A stretch of DNA of 64,000 nt from JAAXKN01 sp036261625 (GCA_036261625.1 DATAKL010000044.1:165997-229996), one strand, 5' to 3'; positions 49,088 to 57,964 are shown, counted from the first letter of the stretch. Translations and numbers: made by a program. The notes: generated by a model not told the origin, from the sequence alone.

Positions 49088-49654
49088 ATGCAGCAAGCAC
49101 TTGGCCTGATTGAAACAAAAGGACTTGTTGGAGCAATTGAAGCTGCCGATGCTATGGCTAAGGCAGCAGATGTTACAATTATCAGCAAGGAAAAGATTAC
49201 AGCTGCCCTTGTTACTATTAAAATAACAGGAGAAGTTGCAGCCGTAAGAAGTGCCCTCGATGCAGGTGCTGCTGCTGCTCAGAGAGTGGGACAGCTTGTT
49301 GCGGTGCATATTATTCCGCGGCCTGACGACCAGCTGGAGAGCATCTTATATGACGCCTCACTTACGCCTGCCGAGGCTGACAATTCCGTTAAGGATTCTT
49401 CTAATTCTGCCGGCGGCAGTACAGAGGCTTCAGCAGAAGAGGCCGATCCTACTTCAGAGGATGAGTCTGAAGATGAAAACGGGGGAGTTGAAATTCTGGA
49501 TATTCAGACTGTAACTTTCAGTGAACTCGAACAGATGAATGTTCACAGATTAAGGCGCCTTGCCCGCGGGCTCAGTAACTTCCCGATAAAAGGGAGAGAG
49601 ATTTCAAAGGCCAACAAACAGGTTCTTCTTGATCACTTCAAAAAGCTCAAATAG
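49088..49654 (+). CDS. BMC-H shell protein with acidic linker and C-terminal SAP/Rho-N-like domain
   Basis: 188 residues. Residues 1-88 are a BMC domain closely related to the preceding protein (LGLIETKGLVGAIEAADAM..., AAAAQRVGQL, HIIPRP). The pore loop differs: KITAAL (36-41) in place of TIGGG. Residues 89-135 are a Ser/Asp/Glu-rich linker. Residues 136-188 form a helical module (FSELEQMNVHRLRRLARGL, then KANKQVLLDHFKKL) similar in layout to SAP or Rho_N domains. EutK is a known BMC protein with a C-terminal nucleic-acid-binding-like domain. Likely a minor shell protein with a cargo- or nucleic-acid-facing tail. Confidence 0.93.
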   Translation: MQQALGLIETKGLVGAIEAADAMAKAADVTIISKEKITAALVTIKITGEVAAVRSALDAGAAAAQRVGQLVAVHIIPRPDDQLESILYDASLTPAEADNSVKDSSNSAGGSTEASAEEADPTSEDESEDENGGVEILDIQTVTFSELEQMNVHRLRRLARGLSNFPIKGREISKANKQVLLDHFKKLK

Positions 49655-49680
49655 TTTTTAGTGTTCAGTATTTTTTATGA

Positions 49681-49708
49681 AACTCCACAATTGTTGTGGA
49701 GTTTTTTT
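49681..49708 (+). terminator. terminator of the BMC pair
   Basis: Perfect 10-base-pair stem AACTCCACAA/TTGTGGAGTT (49681-49690 and 49694-49703), 3-base loop, then TTTTTAT. It closes a two-gene BMC unit. Confidence 0.9.
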
Positions 49709-49820
49709 ATATTTACATGAAATTATGTTTACTGCCACTTTTTAATTGATTATTTTATATTAATGATCATTTTATTTGCCGTTTGCATACTACTTTTGAA
49801 TTTTCCAATAAAGAAAACCG

Positions 49821-50741
49821 ATGCCGAAAGTAAATAAAAAAGTATTCTCAATAGTGTTAGCCGTTCTATTTTCTTTTATTCTGTGGGGTTCAGTTACTCT
49901 TTCAAATTCCTACTTTACCACCATCAGGGTTCCTCTCAGGCTGACAAACCTTCCAAAAGGTTTTGCTGTTTCTGCAATGTCGATCCCGGAAGTGAACCTG
50001 AGGATAAAAGGAGAGGGATGGCGCCTGGCTTCTTTACTGCTGAGCAACAACCTGGAATACTATGTTTCTGCAGGACTCGACAGTCAGGTAAAGAGTATTA
50101 ATCTTAGAAATGCACTCGGTGAAAATGCGTGGCTTTCTTCGGGAATACAGCTCTTCGATATTTACCCTGATAATCTTTCACTCAGACTTGAAAGGATTAC
50201 GGAAAGAAAGCTTAGAATAAAGCCGGAAATAGGGTTGAATTTCAGGCAGGACTTCGGGCTTACATCAGACATTAAGGTAATTCCGGAATCTGTTTTTGTT
50301 TACGGTCCGGCAAGCATTATAAATAACCTGGATGCAGTCCCTACAGTGGATAAGAATTTATCAAAACTGGACGACAGGGTTCTTGAAAGAATTGAACTTC
50401 TGCCAATTACAGGCCTAAGCTATTCGGTAAACAGCTGTGTTATAAAATTTGACGTTCAGAAAATTGTAGATAAACAGTTTGACAATCTGGAAGTTGAGGT
50501 AAGAAACACACCGAGAGGTGAGGCTCTGGTTGTTTTTCCAAACAGCATTACTGTTGTCTTAAGAGGCGGCATCAACATACTGGGCAGGCTTAACAATAGT
50601 GATCTGCATCCTTATGTGGATTACAACCAGGTGATTAAAGATACGCTCGGCATCGTGGAGCCTGAGGTAAAAGTCCCCGATTACGTCACAGTTTTAGATA
50701 AAAAACCAAACCAACTAAAATATATTATCAAGAAGTACTAA
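49821..50741 (+). CDS. YbbR-like domain protein
   Basis: 306 residues. One N-terminal membrane helix (VFSIVLAVLFSFILWGSVTL), then repeated YbbR-type beta domains outside the membrane: VPLRLTNLPKGFAVSA, LRLERITERKLRIKPEIG and PESVFVYGPASIINNLDAV (residues 150-170). In Firmicutes the YbbR protein CdaR regulates the diadenylate cyclase CdaA, but no cdaA gene is adjacent here, so that role cannot be assumed. Followed after 3 bases by tmk, so probably an operon with tmk and the S41 protease. Confidence 0.8.
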   Translation: MPKVNKKVFSIVLAVLFSFILWGSVTLSNSYFTTIRVPLRLTNLPKGFAVSAMSIPEVNLRIKGEGWRLASLLLSNNLEYYVSAGLDSQVKSINLRNALGENAWLSSGIQLFDIYPDNLSLRLERITERKLRIKPEIGLNFRQDFGLTSDIKVIPESVFVYGPASIINNLDAVPTVDKNLSKLDDRVLERIELLPITGLSYSVNSCVIKFDVQKIVDKQFDNLEVEVRNTPRGEALVVFPNSITVVLRGGINILGRLNNSDLHPYVDYNQVIKDTLGIVEPEVKVPDYVTVLDKKPNQLKYIIKKY

Positions 50742-50744
50742 TCC

Positions 50745-51374
50745 ATGTTTATTACATTTGAAGGAATCGATTTCTGCGGAAAATCCACGCAGGTAAGTCT
50801 GCTTGAAGACTATCTTGTTAAACAGAACAAACAGGTTAAAATCATCAGAGAGCCCGGCGGTACGGTAATTTCTGAAAAGATAAGGGACGTGCTTCTGGAC
50901 AAGAAAAACGATAAGATGTTCATTGAGACAGAGATACTTCTCTTCTCGGCAGCCCGTGCGCAGCTTGTCAGGGAAGTAATTCGTCCTTTTTTAAATATGA
51001 ATTATTATGTAATTTCAGACAGGTTCCATGATTCGACGACGGCTTACCAGGGATTCGGACGGGCGATCCCTCTGGAATTCGTAAGCAACATTACTCAGTT
51101 TGCAATCGGCAGTACTATGCCCGATTTAACTTTCTTTATCGACATTCCGGTGGAAGAATCCGAAAGAAGAAAATCTGCCAGAAAGTCAGGAGAACTCGAC
51201 CGAATTGAAGTATCTAAAAATGGCTTTTATGAAAGGGTCCGCGAGGGTTATATTTATTTATCGGAGAGGGAAAAACGCTTTATAAGGATTGACGGCCTCA
51301 TGTCGATTGAGGAAATTCATGAGAAAATAGTAAAAGAAGTAACAATGGCTGAAGAGATGAAAGGAGCGGGATAA
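50745..51374 (+). CDS. tmk: thymidylate kinase
   Basis: 209 residues. P-loop FEGIDFCGKSTQ (4-15), REPGGTVISEKIRDVLL near residue 36, the nucleotide-contact helix LLFSAARAQLV near residue 66, and DRFHDSTTAYQGFGR near residue 91. A lid with basic residues (ERRKSARKSGELDRIE) is near residue 145. It phosphorylates dTMP to dTDP. The usual G in GIDGxGKST is replaced by F-C, a mild variant. Tight spacing to both neighbours (3 bases before, 1 base after) shows operon structure. Confidence 0.95.
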   Translation: MFITFEGIDFCGKSTQVSLLEDYLVKQNKQVKIIREPGGTVISEKIRDVLLDKKNDKMFIETEILLFSAARAQLVREVIRPFLNMNYYVISDRFHDSTTAYQGFGRAIPLEFVSNITQFAIGSTMPDLTFFIDIPVEESERRKSARKSGELDRIEVSKNGFYERVREGYIYLSEREKRFIRIDGLMSIEEIHEKIVKEVTMAEEMKGAG

Positions 51375-51375
51375 G

Positions 51376-53022
51376 ATGTTGTGGAAATGGGTGAGAATAC
51401 TGGCCATACCGGTAACGGTAGTAATTTTTTCAGGTTTTTTTAAGGGGGATGCCGACATATACTACCAGATTTCCAGAAGCATAGATGTCTTCGGGAAGGT
51501 ATACAAGGAGGTATCCTTTAATTATGTTGATGAGCTTAATCCCGAGGAATTCATGCTCTCAGGAATAAGTGGAATGCTCTCCTCGCTGGACCCCTATACT
51601 ACATTTATTGATGAAAAAAGAAAAGGAGATATTGATTTACTTACCAGCGGGAAGTATGGGGGTATTGGTGTCTCGATAGGCTTAAGAAACGACAAAGTTA
51701 CAATTGTTGACATCATCGACGGGTATTCCGCCCAGCGCCAGGGTTTAAGAATAGGCGACGTGATTACAAAGATTAATAAACAGCAAATTACCAAGGAAAA
51801 TTTTGAGGATATTTCATCACTGGTAAAGGGCGATCCGGGTACAGAAGTTAAAATTTCCATTTTAAGAGACGGCACAGACCAGATGACTTTTGATCTGGTG
51901 CGCGAGGAAGTAAAAATAAAGAATCTGACCTTCGGCGATTTCGTTCCCGAAAACAGCAATAACGTTTACCTTAAGCTTACCGGTTTTACAAGGACTGCCG
52001 GCGAAGAGCTCCAGAAAACCCTCTCCTCGCTCAAGGCAGAAAAACCCGTAAATTCAGTCATTCTGGATCTGAGGGGAAATCCCGGGGGACTTCTGGATGC
52101 GGCAGTGGACGTATGCGAGAAGTTCCTGAAGCAGAACCAGCTTATTGTTACCGTTAAGGGACGCGACAGCGCAAATTTCAAGACATATACTTCAACTGAA
52201 GAACCCATCTACGGAACCTCTCCGCTTGTGGTCTTAATCGACAGCGGTTCTGCTTCGGCATCTGAAATTGTTGCCGGCGCAATTCAGGATCACGACAGGG
52301 GAGTAATTCTCGGGACAGACTCTTTCGGAAAGGGGCTCGTGCAGACGGTCATTCCGCTTTCATACAACACCTCGCTTAAGATTACAACTGCAAAATATTA
52401 CACGCCGAGCGGGCGCTGCATACAGAAGATTGATTATTCAAAAAACAACAAAGTATTTGTCAGGCCCGATTCGGATATGCAGCGAAGTTATAAGACGGAC
52501 CATAACCGCACAGTTTTGTCCTACGGCGGAATTACGCCGGACACACTGGTGCCCAACGATTCGCAGTCGAACGTCATAAATGAACTGACTGCCCACGGGC
52601 TTTTCTTTAAGTTTGCAACCTGGTTTTCAAATACGCACGGCAAAGCTGATTATGCCGGAATGAACTCCGATGCTCTTTATAAGAGTTTTATGGATTATCT
52701 GAAAAAGGAAAAGTTCGACTACACACCTTCCACAGAAAAGCAGCTGAATGAACTTATTGCCTCATCTGAAAAAGAAAGGTACGGCAGGCAGCTCATCGAC
52801 CAGCTTTCGGCTCTCAGGGGCAGGTTTAAGGAGATGAAGGACTTTGAGCTGAGGGAGCACAAACCGGAAATGCTGGCCTCTATAAGAAGTGAAATGGCTT
52901 CAAGATATGAAGGATCAACAGGCAGGATAAGGGAAGGGCTGAAAATAGACAAGCAGTTTCAGGCGGCACTGTCTGTGGCAGGAAACAACGAAGTCTATTC
53001 GCATCTTTTGACGCACCACTAG
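51376..53022 (+). CDS. S41 carboxy-terminal processing protease
   Basis: 548 residues. An N-terminal hydrophobic segment (WVRILAIPVTVVIFSGFF) exports or anchors it. A cap domain (LSSLDPYTTFID), PDZ domain (about 90-175: IGVSIGLRNDKVTIVDII..., RIGDVITKINKQ) and S41 peptidase domain follow. The catalytic Ser is in SGSASASEIVAGA near residue 295 and the Lys in GTDSFGKGLVQTV near residue 318. The C-terminal 150 residues are a helical extension typical of Bacteroidota CtpA-like proteases. It would cut C-termini of periplasmic proteins. Last gene of the tmk operon, closed by a terminator. Confidence 0.92.
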   Translation: MLWKWVRILAIPVTVVIFSGFFKGDADIYYQISRSIDVFGKVYKEVSFNYVDELNPEEFMLSGISGMLSSLDPYTTFIDEKRKGDIDLLTSGKYGGIGVSIGLRNDKVTIVDIIDGYSAQRQGLRIGDVITKINKQQITKENFEDISSLVKGDPGTEVKISILRDGTDQMTFDLVREEVKIKNLTFGDFVPENSNNVYLKLTGFTRTAGEELQKTLSSLKAEKPVNSVILDLRGNPGGLLDAAVDVCEKFLKQNQLIVTVKGRDSANFKTYTSTEEPIYGTSPLVVLIDSGSASASEIVAGAIQDHDRGVILGTDSFGKGLVQTVIPLSYNTSLKITTAKYYTPSGRCIQKIDYSKNNKVFVRPDSDMQRSYKTDHNRTVLSYGGITPDTLVPNDSQSNVINELTAHGLFFKFATWFSNTHGKADYAGMNSDALYKSFMDYLKKEKFDYTPSTEKQLNELIASSEKERYGRQLIDQLSALRGRFKEMKDFELREHKPEMLASIRSEMASRYEGSTGRIREGLKIDKQFQAALSVAGNNEVYSHLLTHH

Positions 53023-53045
53023 AAAAGGAAACATGGCATAATTTT

Positions 53046-53090
53046 ACCCCTGGGGCACTATTTTGCCCCCGGGGGTTTTCTTTTTTAAAA
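53046..53090 (+). terminator. terminator after the S41 protease gene
   Basis: GC-rich stem ACCCCTGGGGC (53046-53056) with GCCCCCGGGGG (53065-53075), one mismatch, 8-base loop, followed by TTTTCTTTTTT. Confidence 0.85.
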
Positions 53091-53172
53091 AATTAACGTA
53101 TTTTTGTCACTCTGAAGTCTTTCAGCTTTGGAAGTGAAAATTAACTGTTTTGGTAACTTTTTAGAATTTTAC

Positions 53173-53466
53173 ATGAAAAGTCTTGCTATCTTTAACTTTA
53201 AGAACCCGACATTTGATAAGTGCCCGAGCTGCCGCAAAACAGGAATGCTGCACAGATCAAGAACAAGGAACCTTAAAGAAGCAATTGTCAAGAAAGTTAC
53301 CCCTTACGGCCTTTACCGCTGCAAAGACTGTGGCTGGCGAGGATACCGCACCAAAGTTATTTTTACTTCCAAATCGGCAGTAAATTTATTTTATTACGGA
53401 CTTATCATACTGGCTGCGGCATTTGTGGTATGGTCGGTATTAAAACGCGCTGACTGGAATCTCTAG
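53173..53466 (+). CDS. zinc-ribbon membrane protein of unknown function
   Basis: 97 residues from the ATG at 53173; an in-frame TTG at 53128 would add 15 unlikely residues. A four-Cys zinc ribbon is plain: CPSC near residue 17 and CKDCGW near residue 52. A C-terminal membrane helix (FYYGLIILAAAFVVWSVL) near residue 75-92 anchors it with the ribbon in the cytosol. Small proteins of this architecture are common in environmental genomes and have no known role. It lies alone between two terminator-bounded units. Confidence 0.75.
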   Translation: MKSLAIFNFKNPTFDKCPSCRKTGMLHRSRTRNLKEAIVKKVTPYGLYRCKDCGWRGYRTKVIFTSKSAVNLFYYGLIILAAAFVVWSVLKRADWNL

Positions 53467-53583
53467 CTTTCAGTTTGCCGGAGTAATCATTTTCTAACTA
53501 CCTGCATATTTTTGGTTTTATCTATCTTGATTTTGGGCTAATAGGTGGACCAATATCGTCAGCACTTATCCTGTTTCTGCAAA

Positions 53584-53615
53584 TTGAAAAAGAAACAGAA
53601 AATTTTGTATGTTTA
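53584..53615 (+). promoter_or_regulatory. possible htpG promoter
   Basis: TTG at 53584-53586 and TATGTTTA at 53608-53615, 21 bases apart, resembling TTG/TAnnTTTG. No CIRCE or other heat-shock operator was seen in the 203-base gap. Confidence 0.25.
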
Positions 53616-53669
53616 ATAAATATTGCACAAAATATCTTACATTTATCTAAAAAGGGAGGTAAGTTAAAA

Positions 53670-55577
53670 ATGGCAGTTGATAATACGACAGCTAATCACT
53701 ATGAGTTTAAGGCGGAAGTAAAGCAGCTATTAAATATTCTTGTGCATTCTTTGTATACAAACAGGGATATTTTCCTGCGTGAACTCATTTCGAACGCATC
53801 GGATGCACTTGATAAGCTCAGGTTCGAATCGATCTCGGGAGCGGAAATTCAGGATGGCGATCTTCCGCTGGAGATAAACATATCATTTGACAAGGATAAA
53901 CACACCATAACAATTTCCGATACCGGTATCGGAATGACAAAAGATGAAATCATAAGCAATATAGGCACAATTGCAAGATCCGGCTCGGCAGAATTCTTAA
54001 AGAAGGTTACAGACGCAAATAAGGATGTTTCGAACATTATAGGCAAGTTCGGTGTTGGATTTTATTCAGTCTTTATGGTGGCCTCAGAAGTAGTTCTTAC
54101 GACGAAATCCTTTAAGCCGGGAGAACACCCTATGAGGTGGACATCCGACGGACTTGGGACATATGAGCTTGAGCAGTTAAATGAGGACATAAAGCGCGGC
54201 ACCACAATTGAAATCCGCTTAAGGGAAGATGCATATGAATTTGCCGATAAGTACCGCCTGGAAACGATAATAAAAACTCATTCCAATTTCATCACTTTCC
54301 CGATATATCTGGAAAAAGAAAGAATAAATACTCTGACTGCAATCTGGAGAGAGCCCAAGTCATCAGTTACAAAAGAGCAGTATAATGAGTTTTATAAGCA
54401 CATAAGCTACGACAGTGAAGAGCCGCTGGATATAATTCATATATCAGTTGATGCCCCGATTCAGTTTAACTGTCTTCTTTATATTCCAAAGAAGAATATG
54501 GACCTTTTCGGCTTCAGCCGTCATGAGTACGGGCTTGATCTTTATGTAAGGCGCGTACTTATTCAGCACCAGAATAAAGACATTCTTCCTGAATACCTGG
54601 GGTTTGTTAAGGGTGTTGTGGACAGTGAGGACCTGCCGCTTAACATTTCAAGAGAAACTCTTCAGGAGAACGTGGTATTTAACAAAATATCCACAAGCAT
54701 AACAGGACAGGTGCTTACCCACCTAACCAAAATGGCAAAGGATGACGCGGAAAAATACAATCAGTTCTGGAAAGAGCACAGCAAGATATTCCGTTTGGGC
54801 TACAGCGACTATTCAAACCGTGAGAAGTTTGCCGAGCTCCTGAGATTTAACTCTTCAGTAAGCAAGGATGCAGATGAACTGATCTCTCTTGCCGATTACG
54901 CAGGCCGTATGAAACCCGAGCAGAAAGAAATTTACTATGCATCGGGTGCATCGAGGGAAGCCATAAGTGCAGATCCTCACCTGGAGATATTCAGGAACAA
55001 GGGTCTTGAGGTATTATACCTGTATGACCCCATAGATGAATTTGTAATGGATTCACTTTACAAGTACAAGGATTACTCATTAAAGTCGGTTGAGCATGCC
55101 GATCCCAAGGAGCTCGAGAAATTTGCAAACCTGGACAACAAGGAAACCGTACATGAGCCTCTTACGGGAGACGAAGAAAAGCAGTTTGAAAACCTGTTAA
55201 AGTACATGAAGGAAATCTTAGGTGACCGTGTAACAGAAGTCAGGGTTTCAGAAAGGCTGAGTGAAAGTCCTTCGGTTCTGGCAAACCCATCGGGGCAGAT
55301 GACGAGTCAGATGGAAAAGATAATGCACATGGTAAACAAGGACACCTCGATCCCGAAGAAGGTATTTGAAGTAAACAAAGATCACAAGCTTATAAGGAAT
55401 CTCCTGAAGATCTACACGCAGGACCCCAGTGATGAGTATGTAAAGCAGGTAACCGAGCAGCTTTACGAATCATCATTATTGCTTGAAGGCTACCTGAACG
55501 ATCCCCACAAGCTTGTAAACAGAATTAAGGACATTCTGGAGAAATCGAGCGAGTGGCATTTAGCTGCAAAGAAATAA
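53670..55577 (+). CDS. htpG: Hsp90-family chaperone HtpG
   Basis: 635 residues. GHKL ATPase landmarks: YTNRDIFLRELISNASDALDKLR (quoted in part) near residue 32, SDTGIGMTKDEI near residue 88, IGTIARSGSAEFL near residue 107 and IGKFGVGFYSVFM near residue 129. Middle domain with DLPLNISRETLQ near residue 326 carrying the catalytic Arg. C-terminal dimerisation domain follows. It is the bacterial Hsp90, an ATP-driven protein-remodelling chaperone. Strong GGGAGG ribosome site 10 bases before the ATG. Single-gene unit with its own terminator. Confidence 0.96.
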   Translation: MAVDNTTANHYEFKAEVKQLLNILVHSLYTNRDIFLRELISNASDALDKLRFESISGAEIQDGDLPLEINISFDKDKHTITISDTGIGMTKDEIISNIGTIARSGSAEFLKKVTDANKDVSNIIGKFGVGFYSVFMVASEVVLTTKSFKPGEHPMRWTSDGLGTYELEQLNEDIKRGTTIEIRLREDAYEFADKYRLETIIKTHSNFITFPIYLEKERINTLTAIWREPKSSVTKEQYNEFYKHISYDSEEPLDIIHISVDAPIQFNCLLYIPKKNMDLFGFSRHEYGLDLYVRRVLIQHQNKDILPEYLGFVKGVVDSEDLPLNISRETLQENVVFNKISTSITGQVLTHLTKMAKDDAEKYNQFWKEHSKIFRLGYSDYSNREKFAELLRFNSSVSKDADELISLADYAGRMKPEQKEIYYASGASREAISADPHLEIFRNKGLEVLYLYDPIDEFVMDSLYKYKDYSLKSVEHADPKELEKFANLDNKETVHEPLTGDEEKQFENLLKYMKEILGDRVTEVRVSERLSESPSVLANPSGQMTSQMEKIMHMVNKDTSIPKKVFEVNKDHKLIRNLLKIYTQDPSDEYVKQVTEQLYESSLLLEGYLNDPHKLVNRIKDILEKSSEWHLAAKK

Positions 55578-55603
55578 AGATTCCACATATGTAGTTAACC
55601 AAA

Positions 55604-55633
55604 GTGCCAGGCCTAGCCTGGCACATTTATTTT
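55604..55633 (+). terminator. terminator of htpG
   Basis: Perfect 9-base-pair stem GTGCCAGGC/GCCTGGCAC (55604-55612 and 55616-55624), 3-base loop, then ATTTATTTTA. It starts 27 bases after the stop. Confidence 0.8.
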
Positions 55634-55671
55634 AAAGGTTTTCACAATTGGCAAGAAAATAAATATTTTTG

Positions 55672-56006
55672 GGCCGCGGTCAGCGGGCCCGCTGTTGATA
55701 GCCCCGGGTGACAAACCCCGGCAGGGGTGCCGGAACCCGGGGATACGAATCCCCCACCATCCCCAGAGCCGCGGCAGCCGCGCCATGTCCTGGAAATGGG
55801 CGAATTCGATAGGCCAATCCCAATACACCACAAATGATGATCTAATTTCATTAAAATTATACATAATGGAACAGGAATATGTCGCGGCTGACCGCGGCTC
55901 CATGAATTGGGGGATTTCCTGTTCCCGGGGTTCCGTCATCCCCGCTGGGGATTCCGTCACCCTGGGCTATCAACAGCAGACCGCTGGCCGCGGCCTTAAA
56001 ACAAAA
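55672..56006. repeat. long mosaic palindromic intergenic repeat, copy B
   Basis: Homologous to 11931-12245 in the same order: a GCCGCGGTCAGC block, CCCGGG hairpin, AACCCGGGGATACGAATCCCCCA-type block (quoted in part), GCCGCGGCAGCCGCGCCATGT, then the AT-rich centre (AATCCCAATACACCACAAATGATGATCTAATTTCATT, quoted in part), GTCGCGGCTGACCGCGG, and an end with GGGCTATCAACAGCAGACCGC. Short open frames inside it on the minus strand are artefacts. The 454-base gap between htpG and the next gene is otherwise filled by the htpG terminator. Confidence 0.8.
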
Positions 56007-56031
56007 ATAATTCTTAGAATAAAAATGCGGT

Positions 56032-57744
56032 TTACTGCAGAAAATCTTTCAGCTGGCGGCCTTTGGTGGGACGCTTGATTTTGCCGGTTAAACCCGACTG
56101 AATGTGCTTGAAAAGCTCGTGCTTCGTCTGGAAATCTTTGAGGTAAAATACACGTACATTGTTCCTGTTGCGGATGAGCCAGTTTAAGGCGATTTTTATT
56201 TTGTCCAGATCCTGCCTGTCGGCTTCAATGTGGTAATTTATCGTGTTGTCAAAATAATCATCCAAAGCTTCGTCAAAATGATCATCATCGCCCACAATGT
56301 AATCCTTGATGTATATCTTGCCCGAAAGAAGCAAAACAAAATCTTTCTTGCCCGTTGTCCTTACCTCAATCAGTACCTTTGTTGAATTTACAGGCTCAGA
56401 CAGAATTGATGTCTTGTGGATCTGTGATAATACAAGGTTAATTAAATCCCTTACCTCTGAGGCTTCCTCAAAGCGCTGCTTTTCTGAAAACAACTTCATT
56501 TTTGCAATCAGACTGTCTAAGGCAAACTGGTTCTTTCCGGACAAAAAATCATAAACTCTTTCCAGCTCTTCTTCGTATTTAGCCTTATCAAAATCCTTCA
56601 TGCAGGGACCCACACACCTGTCGATCTGCGTTAAGTAACAGCCTCTGTGCTTGTTGAACTCCCGTTCTAAACACTCCCTTAGCATAAATGTACTTTGAAC
56701 CAGCTTCAGCATGTTTTTGACTGAATCCTTGTTCGTGTAAGGACCGAAATAATCATCCCCGTCAAAGTCAAACCTGCGCGCCATTTCAACTTTTGGGTAT
56801 TCGTCCTGCTTTATTACCTTAACGAAATAGTTGCTGCCGAATTTCTTTAGGAGGACGTTGTGAACCGGGTTATGAAGCTTTATCAGTTCGCTTTCTGCAA
56901 TTAGAGCCGTAAGCTCTGAGTTTGTGGTCAGAAAGCCCAGTCGCTCGGCCTGTCTGACTATCTTCCGGCTTTTGGAAGGGGCCGTAGTTGAAAAATAATG
57001 CTTAACCCTGGTCTTCAGGCTTTTTGCCTTGCCGACGTAAATAACATCCCCTTTGGAGTTCTTGAAGAAATATACACCGGGAAGATCCGGAAGCCTTGCA
57101 ACGTCACTGGCCAGTTTTTTCTTCGTCTGCCTGTAGTCAGGCTCCTTAAAGGGCGAGCTCTGGAAGTCTATTATTTCTGCTGCAGTCTTATAGCCTTCCT
57201 TGGCCTTCAGATCCTTTATCATCTTAAGGAGCACCTTAGCAGTAGCCGTGGCGTCTGAAAGTGCCCTGTGGACGTTCTTATTGCGAATTTTGAGGTGTTT
57301 TACCACCGAGGCGAGCGACTTACTGGAAAGTTCGGGGTACATTTTCCTTGCAAGCTTAAGCGTGCAGAGAAGGGGATTCGAAAACTTCTCGCTTCCGCAG
57401 TCCTCAAAGGCCCGCCTTAAGAATGAAACGTCAAACTGAAGGTTGTGACCGATTAAAATGGAGTCGCCGATGAATTCCTTGACCTGATTTGCTATCTCGT
57501 CGAAATACGGGGCGTCGTAAACGTCGGAATTCGATATTCCCGTCAGAGTTGTAATGAAGTAAGGTATTTCTGTGCCCGGGTTGACAAACGTCTGGTAGGT
57601 CTCTACTACCTTAAGCTTTCTGATCCTGACCATACCGACCTCTATAATTCGGCAGGTGGAAGGGCTCATGCCGGTAGTTTCAACGTCAACGACGCAGAAT
57701 TCTGCATTCTCAAAGGGTATTTCTGTTAGGTTTTTGGGCGACAT
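56032..57744 (-). CDS. DEDDh exonuclease fused to UvrC-like GIY-YIG nuclease
   Basis: 570 residues from the ATG at 57744; the frame is open to 57840 but the extra 32 residues are unlike the family. Exonuclease domain (about 10-175): VVDVETTGMSP, LIGHNLQFDVSFL and HRALSDATATA give the DEDDh set. UvrC part: LPDLPGVYFFKNSKGDVIYVGKAKSLKTRV near residue 225 (quoted in part, the GIY-YIG), a segment with Cys (C-x8-CVGPC), and a UVR motif (KMKLFSEKQRFEEASEVRD). The RNase H-like 5'-incision domain of full UvrC is absent. Such DnaQ-UvrC proteins resemble Cho and may make single incisions in repair. Faces the ymdB-like gene divergently. Confidence 0.88.
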   Translation of the reverse strand: MSPKNLTEIPFENAEFCVVDVETTGMSPSTCRIIEVGMVRIRKLKVVETYQTFVNPGTEIPYFITTLTGISNSDVYDAPYFDEIANQVKEFIGDSILIGHNLQFDVSFLRRAFEDCGSEKFSNPLLCTLKLARKMYPELSSKSLASVVKHLKIRNKNVHRALSDATATAKVLLKMIKDLKAKEGYKTAAEIIDFQSSPFKEPDYRQTKKKLASDVARLPDLPGVYFFKNSKGDVIYVGKAKSLKTRVKHYFSTTAPSKSRKIVRQAERLGFLTTNSELTALIAESELIKLHNPVHNVLLKKFGSNYFVKVIKQDEYPKVEMARRFDFDGDDYFGPYTNKDSVKNMLKLVQSTFMLRECLEREFNKHRGCYLTQIDRCVGPCMKDFDKAKYEEELERVYDFLSGKNQFALDSLIAKMKLFSEKQRFEEASEVRDLINLVLSQIHKTSILSEPVNSTKVLIEVRTTGKKDFVLLLSGKIYIKDYIVGDDDHFDEALDDYFDNTINYHIEADRQDLDKIKIALNWLIRNRNNVRVFYLKDFQTKHELFKHIQSGLTGKIKRPTKGRQLKDFLQ

Positions 57745-57964
57745 TTCTAAAAATCTGAATTTTAGGTTCCAATATAAGAATTCTCTTAAATAGAAAATTG
57801 TACAATTATTTATCCCCGATAAATATTTGTTAAGCCTCAATTACGAAATCCGTAATATTTTCAGGAATCCCAGCAATAAATTTAGTATAATAATTTATTA
57901 AACTTTTCTTCCTTTGGCGGAAAAGCTTAAAATAAACATTCTGTAATCAAATAGATTGGAATTT

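Noticed and set aside
55613..55960. Open frames on the minus strand inside the 56-kb palindromic repeat
   Set aside because: They consist of low-complexity Pro/Gly/Arg-rich translations of hairpins, and the matching frames in the 12-kb copy differ in frame; no ribosome site.
56032..57744. Pseudogene of uvrC because the C-terminal half is missing
   Set aside because: The frame is intact, the DEDDh and GIY-YIG motifs are complete, and exonuclease-UvrC fusions of this length are a known architecture.
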